In this document: positions 33,403 through 45,835 of the stretch, in pieces
Numbering within the stretch: the first letter of the stretch is position 1
Layout: each line of letters starts with the position of its first letter
Assembly (NCBI GenBank): GCA_032718475.1
Contig: JAUCBJ010007822.1
Coordinates: 124,001 to 188,000, forward strand
DNA length: 64,000 nt
Reading direction: 5' to 3'
Origin: Nemertoderma westbladi
Taxonomy: Eukaryota > Xenacoelomorpha > Nemertodermatida > Nemertodermatidae
Made by a program: the position numbers and the translations under genes
Notes under the pieces: model-generated
The model's input: only the letters and a program-made list of their open reading frames with translations
What the model was told of the DNA's origin: nothing
Database searches by the model: none

Positions 33403-35551
33403 TCATGTCCACCAGGAAGGGGTGAACTTTAATGGAAGGTTATGGTAATGTTCGTTTAGTCGGTGTTTAAAAACATTCAGTGACGGCGACGATATGACGG
33501 ATTCAGATAACGCATTCCACGGTTCTACAACTCGGAAATGGAATGTTGAGTTCCGCTGAAGTAGACGCGCTCTGGGTTTGGACAGTTTTTTAGAGTGTCC
33601 TCTGAGACCATCGCTGGGCGCGAGTGTGAGTACTGCGGAGCAGTCGACATCCTCCATCCCGGATAGGTAGCGAAATACCTGGATTAGGTCCGCCCTGTGT
33701 CGGCGGTGTTCCAATGTTGGGAGACCCAATTCTCGCAACCGTGTTGGATACGGTTTGTCTCGCATACTCCGGACTAACCTCGTTGCACGGCGCTGCACTG
33801 ACTCTAATAGCCTGATTTCGCCAATGCGATGTGGAGACCAGACTGGGGAGGCGTATTCTAGAATAGGTCTCACCAATGATTTGTATAAGTGTGTCCAGGA
33901 GTTTGAAGTGGCGCCATATCAACCCCAGAGTTCTATTGGCTTTCTTGGTAATAGTTCCAATGTGCTTCCCAAATGTTAGCGTATTCTGGAACGTCACACC
34001 GAGGTCCTTCTCAAATTGGACAGTTTGTAATATTGACGGACCAAGGGTGTACTGAAAACCGGGGTTATTGAATCCTAGGTGCATTATTTTGCATTTCTTG
34101 CTGTTGAATAGTAGCTGCCATGTGGTGCCCCAGGTATACAATATATCTAGGTCAGACTGAAGTGGTCCTATTGAATGCTGAGGAATGCTTGGGTGGAAAA
34201 TGCAGCTGTCTTTCATATCGTCGGCGAACATTTGTAGAATGAATTGGGTTAGAGAGGGGATGTCGTTAACGTAGCTGATGAAATATATTATCGAGTTTAT
34301 CCCCCCCTGTGGAACCCCACTGGTGACCGGAAGCCAATCAGACTGTTTGCCGTTAACGACTACTCTCTGATATCTTCCATTTAGGAAGTTGCGAATCCAT
34401 CCCAGTAAGTTACCTGATATTCCAAGGGACTCCAATTTACTCAGAAGCCGTCTGTGCGGAACTAAATCAAACGCCTTAGAAAAGTCTAAGTAGGCAATAT
34501 CAACACACTCGCGATTGTCTAATGCCAGTGACCAGGTGTAAATAGCATCCAGTAGTTGGAGGCAACAAGATCGACCCTTGCGAAATCCATATTGTGAGTT
34601 TGTTAAAAGGAAATTATCCTTGTAATGTCCCCACATTACGTCTGCTACAATGCGCTCCATGAGTTATGCGACTACAGACGTCAGACTCACCTTTCTGTAG
34701 TTGACTGGGTCATACTTAAAGCCATTCTTAAAAATTGGGGTGATATTGGCTAATTTCCATTCATTAGGGATAGTTTCGGTGGTCATGGATTTGTGGAACA
34801 GATTTGAAAGCGGCCCAGCAAGTTCAGCGGAAAGCTCTTTGAGCATTATTGGGTATATTCCATCAGGGCCTGGAGCACCAGATTGTTTCGATTTCATGAT
34901 CGCTTCAGACACTATAGATGGTGTGAACTCAACTGTCGTTAACTGATGTTTATAAATATATGGATGCAAAACAGATGGTATTATACTGGTATCCTCAACT
35001 GTTGCAATTGAGCTGTAATGTATGTTGAGAACAGTAGCTTTATCTTCACTAGTAGTTACCAGTTTTCCATTATTGTCCTTTAGGTCGTAGACACCAGCCT
35101 TTGTTTTACGTTTAGATTGTATGAACTTCCAGAATTCTTTAGAGTTTACGGATGCTTTCCTCGCAATCTCCTTTTCATAGTTATGTTGTGCGTCCCTGAT
35201 TCGAATTGTGCATTCGTTCCTAGCTGCTTTGTATCTTGAGTAAGATGTATCACTCTGATAATGTCTGTGAGAGCCCCACAGATTCCTTTTATTTCTTATT
35301 AGTGATCCAATTTCTCTTGTCATCCACTGAGGTGGATTATTCCCACTTTTCCGAAGCTTAACTTTTGGAATGTATTTCTCACATGATGTTGATATCCTGC
35401 TGTGGATCATGGACCACAATGATTGGACATCCATATCTGTGAGATGTCTAGCCCAATTTGTCAATGTTAAGTCTGACCGGATGCGAACGATAATGTAATA
35501 CATACCGGTACAGTACATTGTGTAATGTAATGTAATGTAATTGCACTCCAA
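33403..35551 (-). mobile_element. 5'-truncated CR1/Jockey-like LINE (copy A)
   Basis: The minus-strand reading has the linker domain before RT (QSKRKTKAGVYDLKDNNGK, then GAPGPDGIYPIMLKEL), the RT core (YGFRKGRSCC, YLDFSKAFDLVPHRRLL, SGVPQGG, a FADD box) and the C-terminal RT-distal domain (VRPILEYASPVWSPHRIGEI). One in-frame TAA (34664-34666) breaks the RT, and a frameshift at about 33750-33880 moves the reading into another frame. The block after SGVPQG is diverged from the usual family sequence. The endonuclease is absent, and the 5' end abuts a short TGTAA repeat near 35520, so the copy is truncated and dead. Confidence 0.85.
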
Positions 35552-35846
35552 ATAATTGCACCGACAAATAAAATAATTAATTATTTAAAATTAATCTTAA
35601 TGACATACATATTCACAAAATGAAATTGAATCAGACCTTTAATTAAACAATTATATGTATGGAGGGAGAAGATAACCCAGGCAATGTTGCACTTACGAGC
35701 GTATCTCTATTGGAATTAAGTAAAAATATTGCAAACTAAAAAAATAAAATGGTAAAACACGGTCAGTCATTATGAACAGAGAAAATATAAAAAAATATAA
35801 ATCAAAATCAAATCAAAATACGTGGCGGGGTATAATGTGTGCATAT
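35552..35846. other. Spacer, probably 3' UTR of LINE copy B
   Basis: AT-rich sequence without ORFs between two minus-strand LINE fragments. Confidence 0.45.
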
Positions 35847-36785
35847 TTAAACAAAATGACACAAGTGACTAAAATCAATATGACGTATATGGCAATTAAA
35901 AATATACAATTTACGTGCATTAACGGCATCTGAGGGCAAGGAATTCCACACGGATACTATACGGCTGGCAAAACGATTTCTGACAACGACTAGCCTGCTA
36001 GGCTGAGCAAACAGTTTCCTGTTATGGCCTCGCAAACCTTGCCGTTGCACATGCGAGAAAAAATCGTTAAAATGAAGGTCAATGTTATTGTGACAAATAT
36101 TATAAACCATACGGATATCAAAAATAATTCGCCTAACTTCTAATGGTTGGAGTTTCAAGTGTATTAATCTATTAGAGTAACTGTTATCTATGTGTGTTAA
36201 CTGACATCTTGAAAACAATCGTCTGGTGAAATATCGTTGGACGCGCTCAACCAATTTTATATTAAAAATTTGGTGAGGAGACCAAACCACAGTACAATAC
36301 TCTAACAGTGGGCGAACATACGCCTTATAAGCCGTAATAAGTACATTGACATTAGAAGTGTGGAAGCACCTAAATATTATATTGCACATTTTATACGCCT
36401 TGGATACTTGTTGGCTGCAGTATTTGCTGAAACGCAGATTTTTGGTAACGATAATACCTAGGTCCTTACAACTCTCCTTGAGTTCTAGAATAGAACCGTT
36501 GAGAGTGTACTCACTCGGTGTGCGTGTACCAAGGTAAAGTACATGACATTTGTGAGCAGCGACATTGAGCTGCCAGGTTTTACTCCAACTGGCTAATCTA
36601 TCCAACGCATTTTGAATGTTTGCCGGATTATTACTGTTTCCATATAATTTTAAATCGTCAGCAAATAGTTTGCAACCTACATTTGTAAATTCCGAAGGCA
36701 AATCGTTTACAAAAACTAGGAACAAAATCGGCCCCAAGACGCTTCCTTGGGGTGTTCCTGATTTGACGTCAACATTAAAACGATG
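35847..36785 (-). mobile_element. 5'-truncated LINE, RT C-terminal half (copy B)
   Basis: The frame begins inside RT at KSGTPQGSVLGPILFLVFVN and is open to a stop at 35847 (over 300 codons). It contains LFADDLKLYG (catalytic FADD), a thumb region with WQLNVAAHKCHVLYLG, and the RT-distal domain (YVRPLLEYCTVVWSPHQ, ending in a VWNSLPSDAV block). No disabling mutation is seen in the retained part. Truncation at about 36785 removes the endonuclease and RT palm. It is of the CR1/Jockey/Rex-like type and clearly a different family from copy A. Confidence 0.85.
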
Positions 36786-36868
36786 TTCAATTTATGTTTC
36801 GGCACTAACTCATAATCATTGAAAGGAAAGGTGTACCCAAAAGCAGCATTCTCTGATTCTGGGGTATA

Positions 36869-37855
36869 ACTTTTCGCTTTATCCGTATCCGTATGCACAT
36901 ACGCGTATGTGCGTATGTAATGGATTCCTATGGAGAATAATCCGTATGTGATTTTAAAGATAAGGCATTGCGGACCAGTAAGAAGTGCACAGCTGCACTG
37001 CACACATGCAGACTGAAGACATGTAGGCCTACTAAAAAGCGATATGATTTAAAGAGTGCGGCTGCCGCTACCTAATGGCAAATAAACATTGTAGGTCCAG
37101 GATGAGTGACAGTCAGACAGTTGATGTCCTTCAGCCCCGGGATGCACCACAGCGCTTGTTTTATTGTACTAACTGACACTGGCCGCCCGGTTGGACTTAG
37201 ATTAACTCGTGGACTGACTCGTGGTTTGACTAACTGGCACTAGGTTGGACTTGTTGGCACTTGGCTGCATAGGGCCTGCTATGGTTAACTAAATACTGGC
37301 CCCGAAACGGCGAAAGTAAAGGTATATTATATTTTTATACATATATATGGACAGACTGAAACGACGGTTTTCAATATGTTTATTCCTTAGCATTCTCATT
37401 GCAGCTGCTATCAGTCTTTTAGTGCCATATACTGTAACAACCAACAACATTATTGCCAGGTTGGTGGAAAAACAGTTCAAAAATAAATCACGGTTGGTTA
37501 GTTTTCCAAGCGGCGTCAAGAAGAGTTAAATGATTAATAGGTACAGCACTGCTGGCACTGCTGGGCTGGCGGACAACGGCTGTCACTCATCCTGGACCTG
37601 TCCTGCATTCAGGCATTGTTGATTTTACATTAGGTAGCGGCAGCCACACTCTTTAAATCACTTAGCGTTAGGCCTACCTGTCTTCAGTCTGCATGTGTGT
37701 TGTGCACTTCTTACTGGTCCGCAATGCCTAATCTCTAAAATTACATAAGGATTATTCTCCATAGGAATCCATTACATACGCACATACCCGTATGTACATA
37801 CGGATACGACAAATGCATACGGATACCAGATACGGATACGGATAGGGCGAAAAGT
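36869..37855. mobile_element. 987-bp TIR element with about 260-bp inverted arms
   Basis: The ends are inverted copies starting ACTTTTCGC(T/C)(T/C)TATCCGTAT, flanked by TA. Inverted similarity runs through AATGGATTCCTATGGAGAAT, GCATTGCGGACCAGTAAGAAG, a GCGGC(T/A)GCC region and TCCAGGATGAGTGACAG. Subterminal GTATGTGCGTATG and CGTATCCGTAT motifs are repeated. There is no transposase. The middle (about 37140-37560) has short GGTTGGACTT repeats and a 60-codon plus-strand ORF that looks like a membrane anchor. It inserted about 85 bp from the truncated LINE copy B. Confidence 0.85.
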
Positions 37856-38844
37856 TAAACTCATCATTCTGCATGTCAGCAATAAGCTAACCGGTAACTT
37901 AAAATAATTTTGAGTTTACATTGTCGCCTAGATACAACAACCACCTTTCAGCTGTAGCCAATCACCACGGAGTATTTATTACTACAATTAATTATATTGA
38001 AAAATTGAAATTGAAATAATTATATAATGGCGAAACAAGATTAAAATTTAAATATCATTAAAATGCACAATCAAGATAAGTAAAACATAGAAGACATGAT
38101 ATTATATGAACACTCAGCCGTGCACATTCAAGGCACCACTGTAAGTAAAAAGGTTTATTAAAGGACTCTACATATAAAATAAGATAAAATACTATTTGAA
38201 TTTGAGTGAATTTGAGTATAATATCGACAAATATAAAAGTAACGAAACATAACAAACAAGATTACCATTTTCATAGATACCGGTAGGATAGTTAGCCAGG
38301 ACTTCATTTGCAGCCTGGATAGTTAGTATGGTAATCAAGTAAATATTGGTTTATACAGTATGTTAAAATTATGCACTCAGCCATGCAATAAAGCACCACA
38401 GAGTAAAATAAGTACAACTTATGTATTAATAAACAAAATAAAATGAAATGAAATGCAGAACAGAATAAAAGTGCATATTTACGTAATGCACATTAATTTA
38501 TAGATATTAATTCATTGAAACATTGGAGTAGGTACAGTATATGGCATAATAAGTAAATAAAATTTTTAAAAAATTAAATATGCAATAATTTTTATCAAAA
38601 TATGTAATTGTAGAGTAAAATTCAGTACGGTACATAAATCAGACAATTAATAGTTCAGTATACATTATTCATATTTAGTACTGTAGATCGAAACATTAAT
38701 TAAAATATGGATCAAAGTGAATTATATTATTACAGTAAAAATAAATCATTCATCACAATCTTGTATGGCAGCCTGAGTTTATTAGTTTTAAATTAAGCCA
38801 ACACATTTAATATTTAATCAATAATAATAATGATAGATAATTAA
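37856..38844. other. AT-rich spacer
   Basis: No credible ORF. It may include 3' UTR sequence of LINE copy C on the minus strand. Dominated by A/T-rich low complexity. Confidence 0.5.
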
Positions 38845-40803
38845 TTAACGTTGGAGTAGATATGGACGGTATTCACTATTCATGGTGTTTTTCCAGGAAC
38901 CAGTGCATTGAGCAGATAAATCAATGTTATTGATTTGGGTGCGAAAACCCAACGTGGTGGAGGCACCAACAACTGTTGAGGGAAGAGAGTTCCACAGGGT
39001 AATGCGACGGACCGATAAGTGGTTCTGATGGATACAGTTACGCGAGTGAGGAATGGTTACTTTGTAACCGTTTGATCGAGTTCGGGTGGATGGCAGTTGA
39101 AACATCTGTAGATCAGATATAGGACTGAACCCACAAATAATTTTAAACATTTCCACCAGATCGATAACGATGCGCCGTTCCTCAAGGGAACGGGTGTTGA
39201 GCCGGTTCAGTCGCTCTGCGTAGCTCAGACCTTGAAGGCCGGGCAGGCGACGGGTAAAATCTCGTTGAACCTGTTCTATAATATTGATGTCCTTATCAAG
39301 ATAGGGGCACCAGATTGCGCAATTGTATTCTAAGATTGACCGTGCATAAACTCTAAATAGCTCAAATTGATGGTATGCACTGCGATGATGAAAGTTTCGA
39401 CGAATCTGACAACAGGTTGGTTCTACGTGCCTTGGCAGACACAAGCCCCACATGCTCACTGAATCTCAAGTCGGATGATATTATAACACCTAAATCCTTC
39501 GCTTCGCTGAGATGTTGTAGACACGTTTCACCCATGTAGTAGGAACGCACCGTATGACTATTAGCCTGTAGAGAGACGACTGAGCACTTTTTGACATTGT
39601 AACTCATCTGCCAAACCTTTGCCCATTCGCATATTGAGTTGATATCTTCTTGTAGAAGCATGGAGTCAAGATCTGTGAATATAGAGTTGTATAATTGCGT
39701 GTCATCCGCATAGAGCTTCACATTTGTGGATATGTTGTCCGTAATATCATTTATGAAAATGATAAACAGGAGCGGAGCAATAACGCTTCCTTGCGGAACT
39801 CCGCTGGTGACCAAAGCCAGATCTGACAGAACTCCATTTATTGCTGTACGTTGGTAGCGGTTACACAGGAATGCCGAAATCCAAGCTAATTAAACTTATT
39901 AATTAACCTTATTAAACTTCACTCGTTTGGTATACAAGGCAGTTGTATACCAAACGAGTGAAGTTTAATAAGGAGTTTCTGATGAGATACTTTGTCAAAA
40001 GCCCTCTGGAAATCTGTATAAATAATATCCACTGGTCGTCCACTATTGCGAATCCTAACCCAGTCAAATGAAGATTCAAGTAGTTGTGTGAAGGTTGACC
40101 TTTTCTGCAAAAAACCGTGTTGTTTGGAGCTGATAGCTTTTATTCGTAGTAAATATATTAACATTTCATTTCTTATCGAAGTTTCCATTACTTTAACCAG
40201 AACTGAAGAAAGGGAAATCGGTCGGTAATTAGCAGGATCAGACCGAGAGCCCTTGAGTTTGTACGTCGGAACAATATGAGCGAGTCGCCATGTTGGGGGA
40301 ACAAAGCCGCAATCAAAGAACTGTTGGAATAGTGTTTCAAGCGGTTCACAAAGCCAGATAGCAAGTTTACGTAGCAATGCAGTAGGTATATTGTCAGGTC
40401 CGGGAGCTTTACCAGGTTTTAGATTCTTTAGGATTTTGAGGATTTCAGCTCTGTCAAATTTTATCGATGACAGTGTAACACCGGGGGGGTGTTTGATAGG
40501 CGGGTTTGGGTCAAGTCCATCATGAGTAGTAAATGCGGATTTGAATGTGTTATTTATTAAGTTTGCTCGATCTACATCACTGGTGTAAACCTTCCCGTCC
40601 GAATCTTTCATTGCAGGGATACCACAGCAATGAACCAGATTGTCTTTATTATATCTCCAAAACTTTTTGGAATTTTTTTCTCTCATTATTCGATCCTCAA
40701 TACATCTACGAGATCCAGAGTGGGCGAATTCCAAAGAATTATTTAGAGCATCCAGGTTCTCCAATAGTGATACCGATAGTGATAGTGATTTTGATTTATA
40801 CAT
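38845..40803 (-). mobile_element. Broken CR1/Jockey-like LINE (copy C)
   Basis: Coding pieces on the minus strand: 40803-39919 (linker plus RT fingers: LKPGKAPGPDNIPTALLRKL, NYRPISLSSVLVKVMET, then TDFQRAFDKVSHQKLL), 39814-39362 (SGVPQGSVIAPLLFIIFIND and the catalytic YADD box) and 39459-38845 (RT-distal domain with WNSLPSTVV). The first and second pieces are separated by a segment containing a 67-bp palindrome (39907-39973) where RT sequence is lost; a frameshift separates the second and third. No endonuclease. It belongs to the same family as copy D to its right. Confidence 0.85.
39907..39973. repeat. Perfect 31-bp-arm palindrome inside a LINE
   Basis: The left arm (39907-39937), starting CCTTATTAAACTTCACTCG, is exactly inverted at 39943-39973 around a 5-base centre GGCAG. 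It sits at the point where the RT reading frame of copy C is disrupted. Confidence 0.95.
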
Positions 40804-40835
40804 ACTGTATAGGTTTTAAAACATATATGTAAAGA

Positions 40836-41542
40836 TCATAATAATATTATAATATAATTATCGTTATCATGATAACCATAACGATTCCCAAGACAGTCAA
40901 AGTGGGTTGTATTCATTGAATCTTTCCAGGATCCTTCACAGTGAATCAGCAAACTGACATCATTGAGGCGGGAACGGAAGCAACACAAAGAGGGTGCTGT
41001 CACAACTGCTGATGGAAGCGAATTCCATACCGGAATATTTCTTATAGTGAAATGTGTCTGATGCAGACGGCTATTTGAATGAGGAGTTAACAGTTTCATG
41101 GAATGCCCCCTTGTTCTACCATTGTTGTTGAGCTGAAACAGATTATGGTTGCTAAACGGGCTACGACCACTTAATATTTTGAACATTTCGACCAAATCGA
41201 GGTGAATACGCCGTTGTTCACGTGATCGGGTCTTCAGCAACTCCAGTCTCGCAGCGTAGCTCAAACCTTGTAAACCAGTAAATAGCGTGTAAAGTCACGC
41301 TGGACTCGTTCTAATTTGATAATATCACCATTGAGAGTAGGGCTCCAGATCGGGCTATTATGTTCTAGAACAGACCTTGCGTACACAGTGAACAACTCGA
41401 ATTGAAATTTAGCACTCCTATGTTTGAAGGATCGTCGTATTTGGCAGCAAATTTTCTTTGCTCGACTATAGATATGTTCGCTATAAAGAAGATCTGGAGA
41501 CATTATAATCCCCAGGTCTTTGGACTCCTCAGAGTTAGACAA
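40836..41542 (-). mobile_element. 5'-truncated LINE 3' end (copy D), same family as copy C
   Basis: Two frames, 41542-41261 (ESKDLGIIMSPDLLYSEH, then ARSVLEHNSPIWSPTLNGD) and 41264-40836 (YAARLELLKTRSREQRRIH, then WNSLPSAVV and GSWKDSMN), give the RT-distal domain with one frameshift at about 41261. The sequence parallels 39459-38845 closely (YAERLNRLNTRSLEERRI, GSWKNTMN), so this is a second, shorter insertion of the same family. Its 3' tail is AT-rich with ATT-type repeats. Confidence 0.82.
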
Positions 41543-41554
41543 ACGTTGCCCTAC

Positions 41555-42895
41555 TACTACTACTAGGTCGAGCGAACTCGGACAGTGAAAATGAGATCCT
41601 TCCAGGCTTCCCGATTCTCCATAGTTGTCGCAATTTCGTTTCTCCTAAGTTCAGATCCCTTTCAAGTTGATCTATATATGTTATGGCCGGTCGTCCACGA
41701 CTACGCTTTCCATGAGTTGGTTGCCAGAAAATTAGATCTGATATGACCTCGTCTTTACTTCGCCAGCAGTGCCCACTGAATCTTAATCTGCGTTCACGGA
41801 GGGTGGTTGATACAGGTGGTATTGTACCATAAAGCTCGGCGTTTGTCATGTGTTGTCTCCAGCTGATGTTTAGGGCTGCCCTTAGTAGTCTTGTGTAGCA
41901 ACCATCAATTCGTTGTTCAAGTGATTTAGTCAGTGTCCAGGTCTCACCCCCATATAAAAATACACTTTCCACTGTGGCTCGAAAGAACTTAGTCTTCAGG
42001 TGCCTGGAGAGATCTGATTTCCAGATGGTATCCATTTTTGATAGAGCTACCCAAGCCTTTGCTTTCCTAACTTCTACTGTATGTCCTTTTTGCTACTCTC
42101 TATCCATGATCCAAGGTACTGGAAGTCATCGACCTTCCTTAGTTGATTATTATCAATGGTTGTCAAGTTTCCATCAACATTAAAGGTCATGAATTCGGTC
42201 TTTGTAGCATTTATATGCAATCCAACCTCCTTAGCAGCCCTCTCCACTTTATTTAGTAGAAGCTGTGCATCTGCTAGGGTATTAGAGAGCAGGGCGATGT
42301 CATCCGCAAAGTCGGTGTCTGTGACTGTAGTTGCCGGATATCTACTACTTCTGCGTTCTTGAAGTGTGAATCCCAGATCTTCACCCTTTGTGGCCGTCCT
42401 CATTGCGTAATCCAGCACAATTACAAATAGTAATGGTGCTAATGTGTCACCTTGCAGTACGCCAGCCAGGATTGAGAAAAACTCAGTTTCACCATCTGGT
42501 GAGAGTACCTGCGCTTCTGTGTCACAATATAACAATCCAATGCCAGCAACAATTACTTCTGGTATTCCATAAGCTCTTAGGATTTCAAGCATTTTACCAC
42601 TATGGATGGAGTCGAATGCCTTCTTGAAGTCCACAAAAGTCGTGACAGCGGGGAGATTCTTTGACTTAATTCCTTCAATCAGTCTCCGTAGTGCAAGTAT
42701 CTGAGCTATTGTTGATCTACTTGGTCGAAATCCGTTTTGGCTCTTACGCAGTAGTTTCTCTATGTGAGGCCTAATCCTATATAGAATCATTTTATTGTAT
42801 ATTTTGGCAGCTACCACAAGCAGACAGATCCCACGATAGTTTGTTGGTATGCCGAGGTCTCCTTTCTTGGGGAGAGGCTTTAGTTGACGTATATC
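41555..42895 (-). mobile_element. 5'-truncated RTE-like LINE (copy E)
   Basis: RT from the first conserved block (LKPLPKKGDLGIPTNYRGIC) through NGFRPSRSTIAQILALRRL, FVDFKKAFDSIHSGKMLEIL, GVLQGDTLAPLLFVIVLDYA and the catalytic FADDIALLS. A frameshift at about 42075 follows, then the RTE C-terminal domain (FLYGGETWTLTKSLEQRIDG and RLRFSGHCWRS). The 3' end is a TAG trinucleotide repeat on the minus strand (41548-41563 region), typical of RTE-type microsatellite tails. The endonuclease is missing. Related to copy G but a different subfamily. Confidence 0.87.
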
Positions 42896-43740
42896 GTTAA
42901 CTTATGTTGATCTGTATATGTTTACTAAACATTTTTAATAATTTTTTTAATAATAACCTACATTTTTTCCCCCATTGTAAAACGCAACTCGTTCAAAACT
43001 CAATAGACTCAAACGGGATTAGTTGACATTATACTGACAGCTGTGTTCTTCTTTCCGATATCCTTTTATCTCATAACAAACATTTATTTTTACACTGTTG
43101 TATTGTATTGTATTATTACGGTATATAATAATTATATACTACACGGTGTGTGTAATATTAAATATAAATATTACGCCCAATATTACATAAATAAAATATA
43201 TTACAACTACACAACATATGGAACAAGGATTATCAAAACTTCTTTACAGCATTATGCCTACTAGTCAAGTAGACAGTGGCGACCACCGTTCAAATTGGGT
43301 ATGACAGCAGTTTTTTTGCTGAAAGTGTTAACTTGTATAAGACATTTGAAATTATGTTATATTTTACATAGTCCGCATTGATCAATTTTTTCTAGAACAC
43401 TATTTATCTTAACGACAGATGTTGTACATAGCAACAATAATGAATTAACACGCAGGGGTATATTTATCTATTTAGATACTGGTCAATCATAAATAAGGAG
43501 AAACCAAGCTCGAGAAAATAAAAACTTAAGGAATAAGTATTATGTTTGAAGTTAGGAGTTACTAATTTTATAACAGTGCAGTGTTATGGCAAACACTGTT
43601 ACTGGTAGTGAACTTGTAATACATACAAGGCTCGGTGTGCAATTTGGAGCTCATCATTGTGGCCAAGTAATGCACCGACATACCTCTCTCAGGAATACAT
43701 GCTGTCAGCTCGCTAACTCTCTCTAGACATGTTCCTCAAG
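42896..43740. other. AT-rich spacer
   Basis: No credible ORF or repeat structure; may contain the eroded 5' part of LINE copy F. Confidence 0.5.
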
Positions 43741-43784
43741 AACTGGCGGAGATATACTGGCGGAGGGGTCCTCTTAGTGGACCT

Positions 43785-44698
43785 TTGTTTACCAAAGACA
43801 CTGATGAAATTCGAGCTGACGATGGATCCCTAGCAAAATATTCTGATGACTCAAGAAATCTACAGGGGATAAGGCATTCCGCAGAAAATGACAAATATAA
43901 GTCTAACATACAGCGAATTGTTGAGCTATCACATGGAAAAAACTTAAAGATAAACGCAAAGAAATCTGAAGAACTATGTTTCATTCCAATGAACTTTAAA
44001 GAACAGAAAGTTCTAGATATCGCAGAAGAAATAATCTACATAGATGGTGACGAGGTTCCGCGTCCGTCCGAAGTGAAACATCTTGGAATATGGATTGCAA
44101 ATAATCTATCATGGAAAACTCATATATTTAAACTTATAAAAAGGGTAAATTACATAGTTCGCCAATTCAGTTTTTTCATCCGGTTTGCAAATAAAGATAC
44201 AAAAATATTTCTCTTTGAAACTTACATTGTACCACAATATATGTACTGTGCGGTTGCGTGGGTCCCCCTCATTCCAAAGAATCTCAAAAAGAAGTTAAAG
44301 AGGCCACTGTCGCTGTTTGCCAAACACTCAAAAATTGAAAAACAAGTTTACATGAACATTATAAATGATGCGTTTTCCAAACAGTTCACCAACATGGTAA
44401 AGAAGATTGTGGACACGCCGAGTCATCCTCTACACGCTTTCATTATTGGTTGCCGATCAAACTCCACCGCAACTCGCAATAATTACAGAATGCCTGATAC
44501 ACGGACCAAGATGTTTTGTAACTCTTTCGCTCCAAGTGCTATTAGATATCTAATAAACAATGAGATACCGATTTTCATGCAATGATATTTTATTTATTTT
44601 TATGTAATCTGTGTTTGTGATTAACGGTAATTTTCCTATTTACATTCCTCCATATGTACAGGAAATAAAACGAATTATTCATTCATTCATTCATTCAT
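43785..44698 (+). mobile_element. 5'-truncated LINE 3' end on plus strand (copy F)
   Basis: A 266-codon frame starts at the remains of the catalytic box (read KYSDDS) and continues through ELSHGKNLKINAKKSEEL, VKHLGIWIANNLSWKTHI and a diverged RT-distal domain (YIVPQYMYCAVAWVPLIPKN), ending at 44585. An AATAAA lies at about 44665, followed by an ATTC microsatellite tail (44677-44698), which fits LINE 3' ends. It is the only clear plus-strand LINE in the 33-45 kb cluster. Confidence 0.8.
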
Positions 44699-45607
44699 GT
44701 TAATTCGAATGTGGATTTTGTGGCCGATGCATTTATGGACAGAATGGCGCAGGTTTATCCTTAACGAAGTAGCAGTGGTTACCCAAACTGAGATGTTGTT
44801 TCTGTATGGTGATGTTCGGTATTAACAGTGGGTTCTCATATTGCTATCGCTGCATTTTATCTTGCGTTACCAACTTTTGGATTTTTTTGATCTATCGCCT
44901 TACATAAGGCGGTAGATCCCCAGATAAGGCAATCTTTCTCAAAACTAAATGTCACTATTAATTTTTTTAATTATGTTAGCCAAAACATTCGTCGCCTCCA
45001 ACTCTCTTTATGACCCTTTTCATTGCCTAAATGTAGCCTATTACTGCAATGTTTTGAAATATGTATTACATTAAACATAATATTCTAGAATGTTTAGTGT
45101 TGTTGCTAACACATTCTCTACATTATCTACATTGGAGAACGGTTCATCAGTAAAATGTACCAACACCAAGCGTCTACTCGACTATACCTACTAACAGCAT
45201 CTGTCGTTGAGGTAAGTTGCCTATCTTGTTACCCGTACCGGTAGTTTGAGCGAAATACCCGACAGATATTCATATAGTAAAGAAATTTATATATTTAAAT
45301 TTTTTTAAATAATTACAATTAATTGGATATATAATTGATTTCGTAAATTCGCAATTACAATTAATGGATTGGTTGATAGCAGGCAATTAAATTGCAATAA
45401 ATTTTTGATAACCCTCGGAGCCATGGAGTACGTAGCGTTACTCTAAAGAGTCTTGAAGTCAAAAGTTTGAAGTTATTAAATATTGTGGGAAGTGCAGCTC
45501 CAACTTACAGACAGACCTATAATAGGCCTACCGGTAACGAAGGGTACCGGTACAAATAAAGCACAAGAAGAAAGGAATCTGTTTTGAGGCAAACATAGTT
45601 TCTGTTC
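44699..45607. other. Intergenic spacer
   Basis: AT-rich, no ORF or repeat that I can support. The right edge approaches the ISCU poly(A) site. Confidence 0.5.
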
Positions 45608-45613
45608 TTTATT
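45608..45613 (-). promoter_or_regulatory. Poly(A) signal of ISCU
   Basis: AATAAA on the minus strand (TTTATT on plus), 67 bp after the ISCU stop codon. Confidence 0.65.
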
Positions 45614-45679
45614 ACATTGTTTTAATATTATAGTTTACTCAGAGTATTAGATACATTTAATTAGGTAATAAATAGATTG

Positions 45680-45835
45680 TTAAGTCTTCTCAGCTGCTTC
45701 CATCTGTTTGTCTTTGAGGTTCTTAATGGCAGCCTTGATGCTGTCCTCGGCAAGCATACTGCAATGGAGTTTTACTGGGGGAAGTTTCAACTCATTTGCG
45801 ATATCTGTGTTCTTTATATCCATTGCGTCATCCAG
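45680..45835 (-). CDS. ISCU: ISCU exon 3 (C-terminal)
   Basis: 51 codons and a TAA stop, after a TTGTATTAG acceptor. Starts LDDAMDIKNTDIANELK, includes LPPVK and the third ligand cysteine in LHCSML, and ends in a Lys/Glu-rich tail. Confidence 0.95.
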   Translation of the reverse strand: MDDAMDIKNTDIANELKLPPVKLHCSMLAEDSIKAAIKNLKDKQMEAAEKT

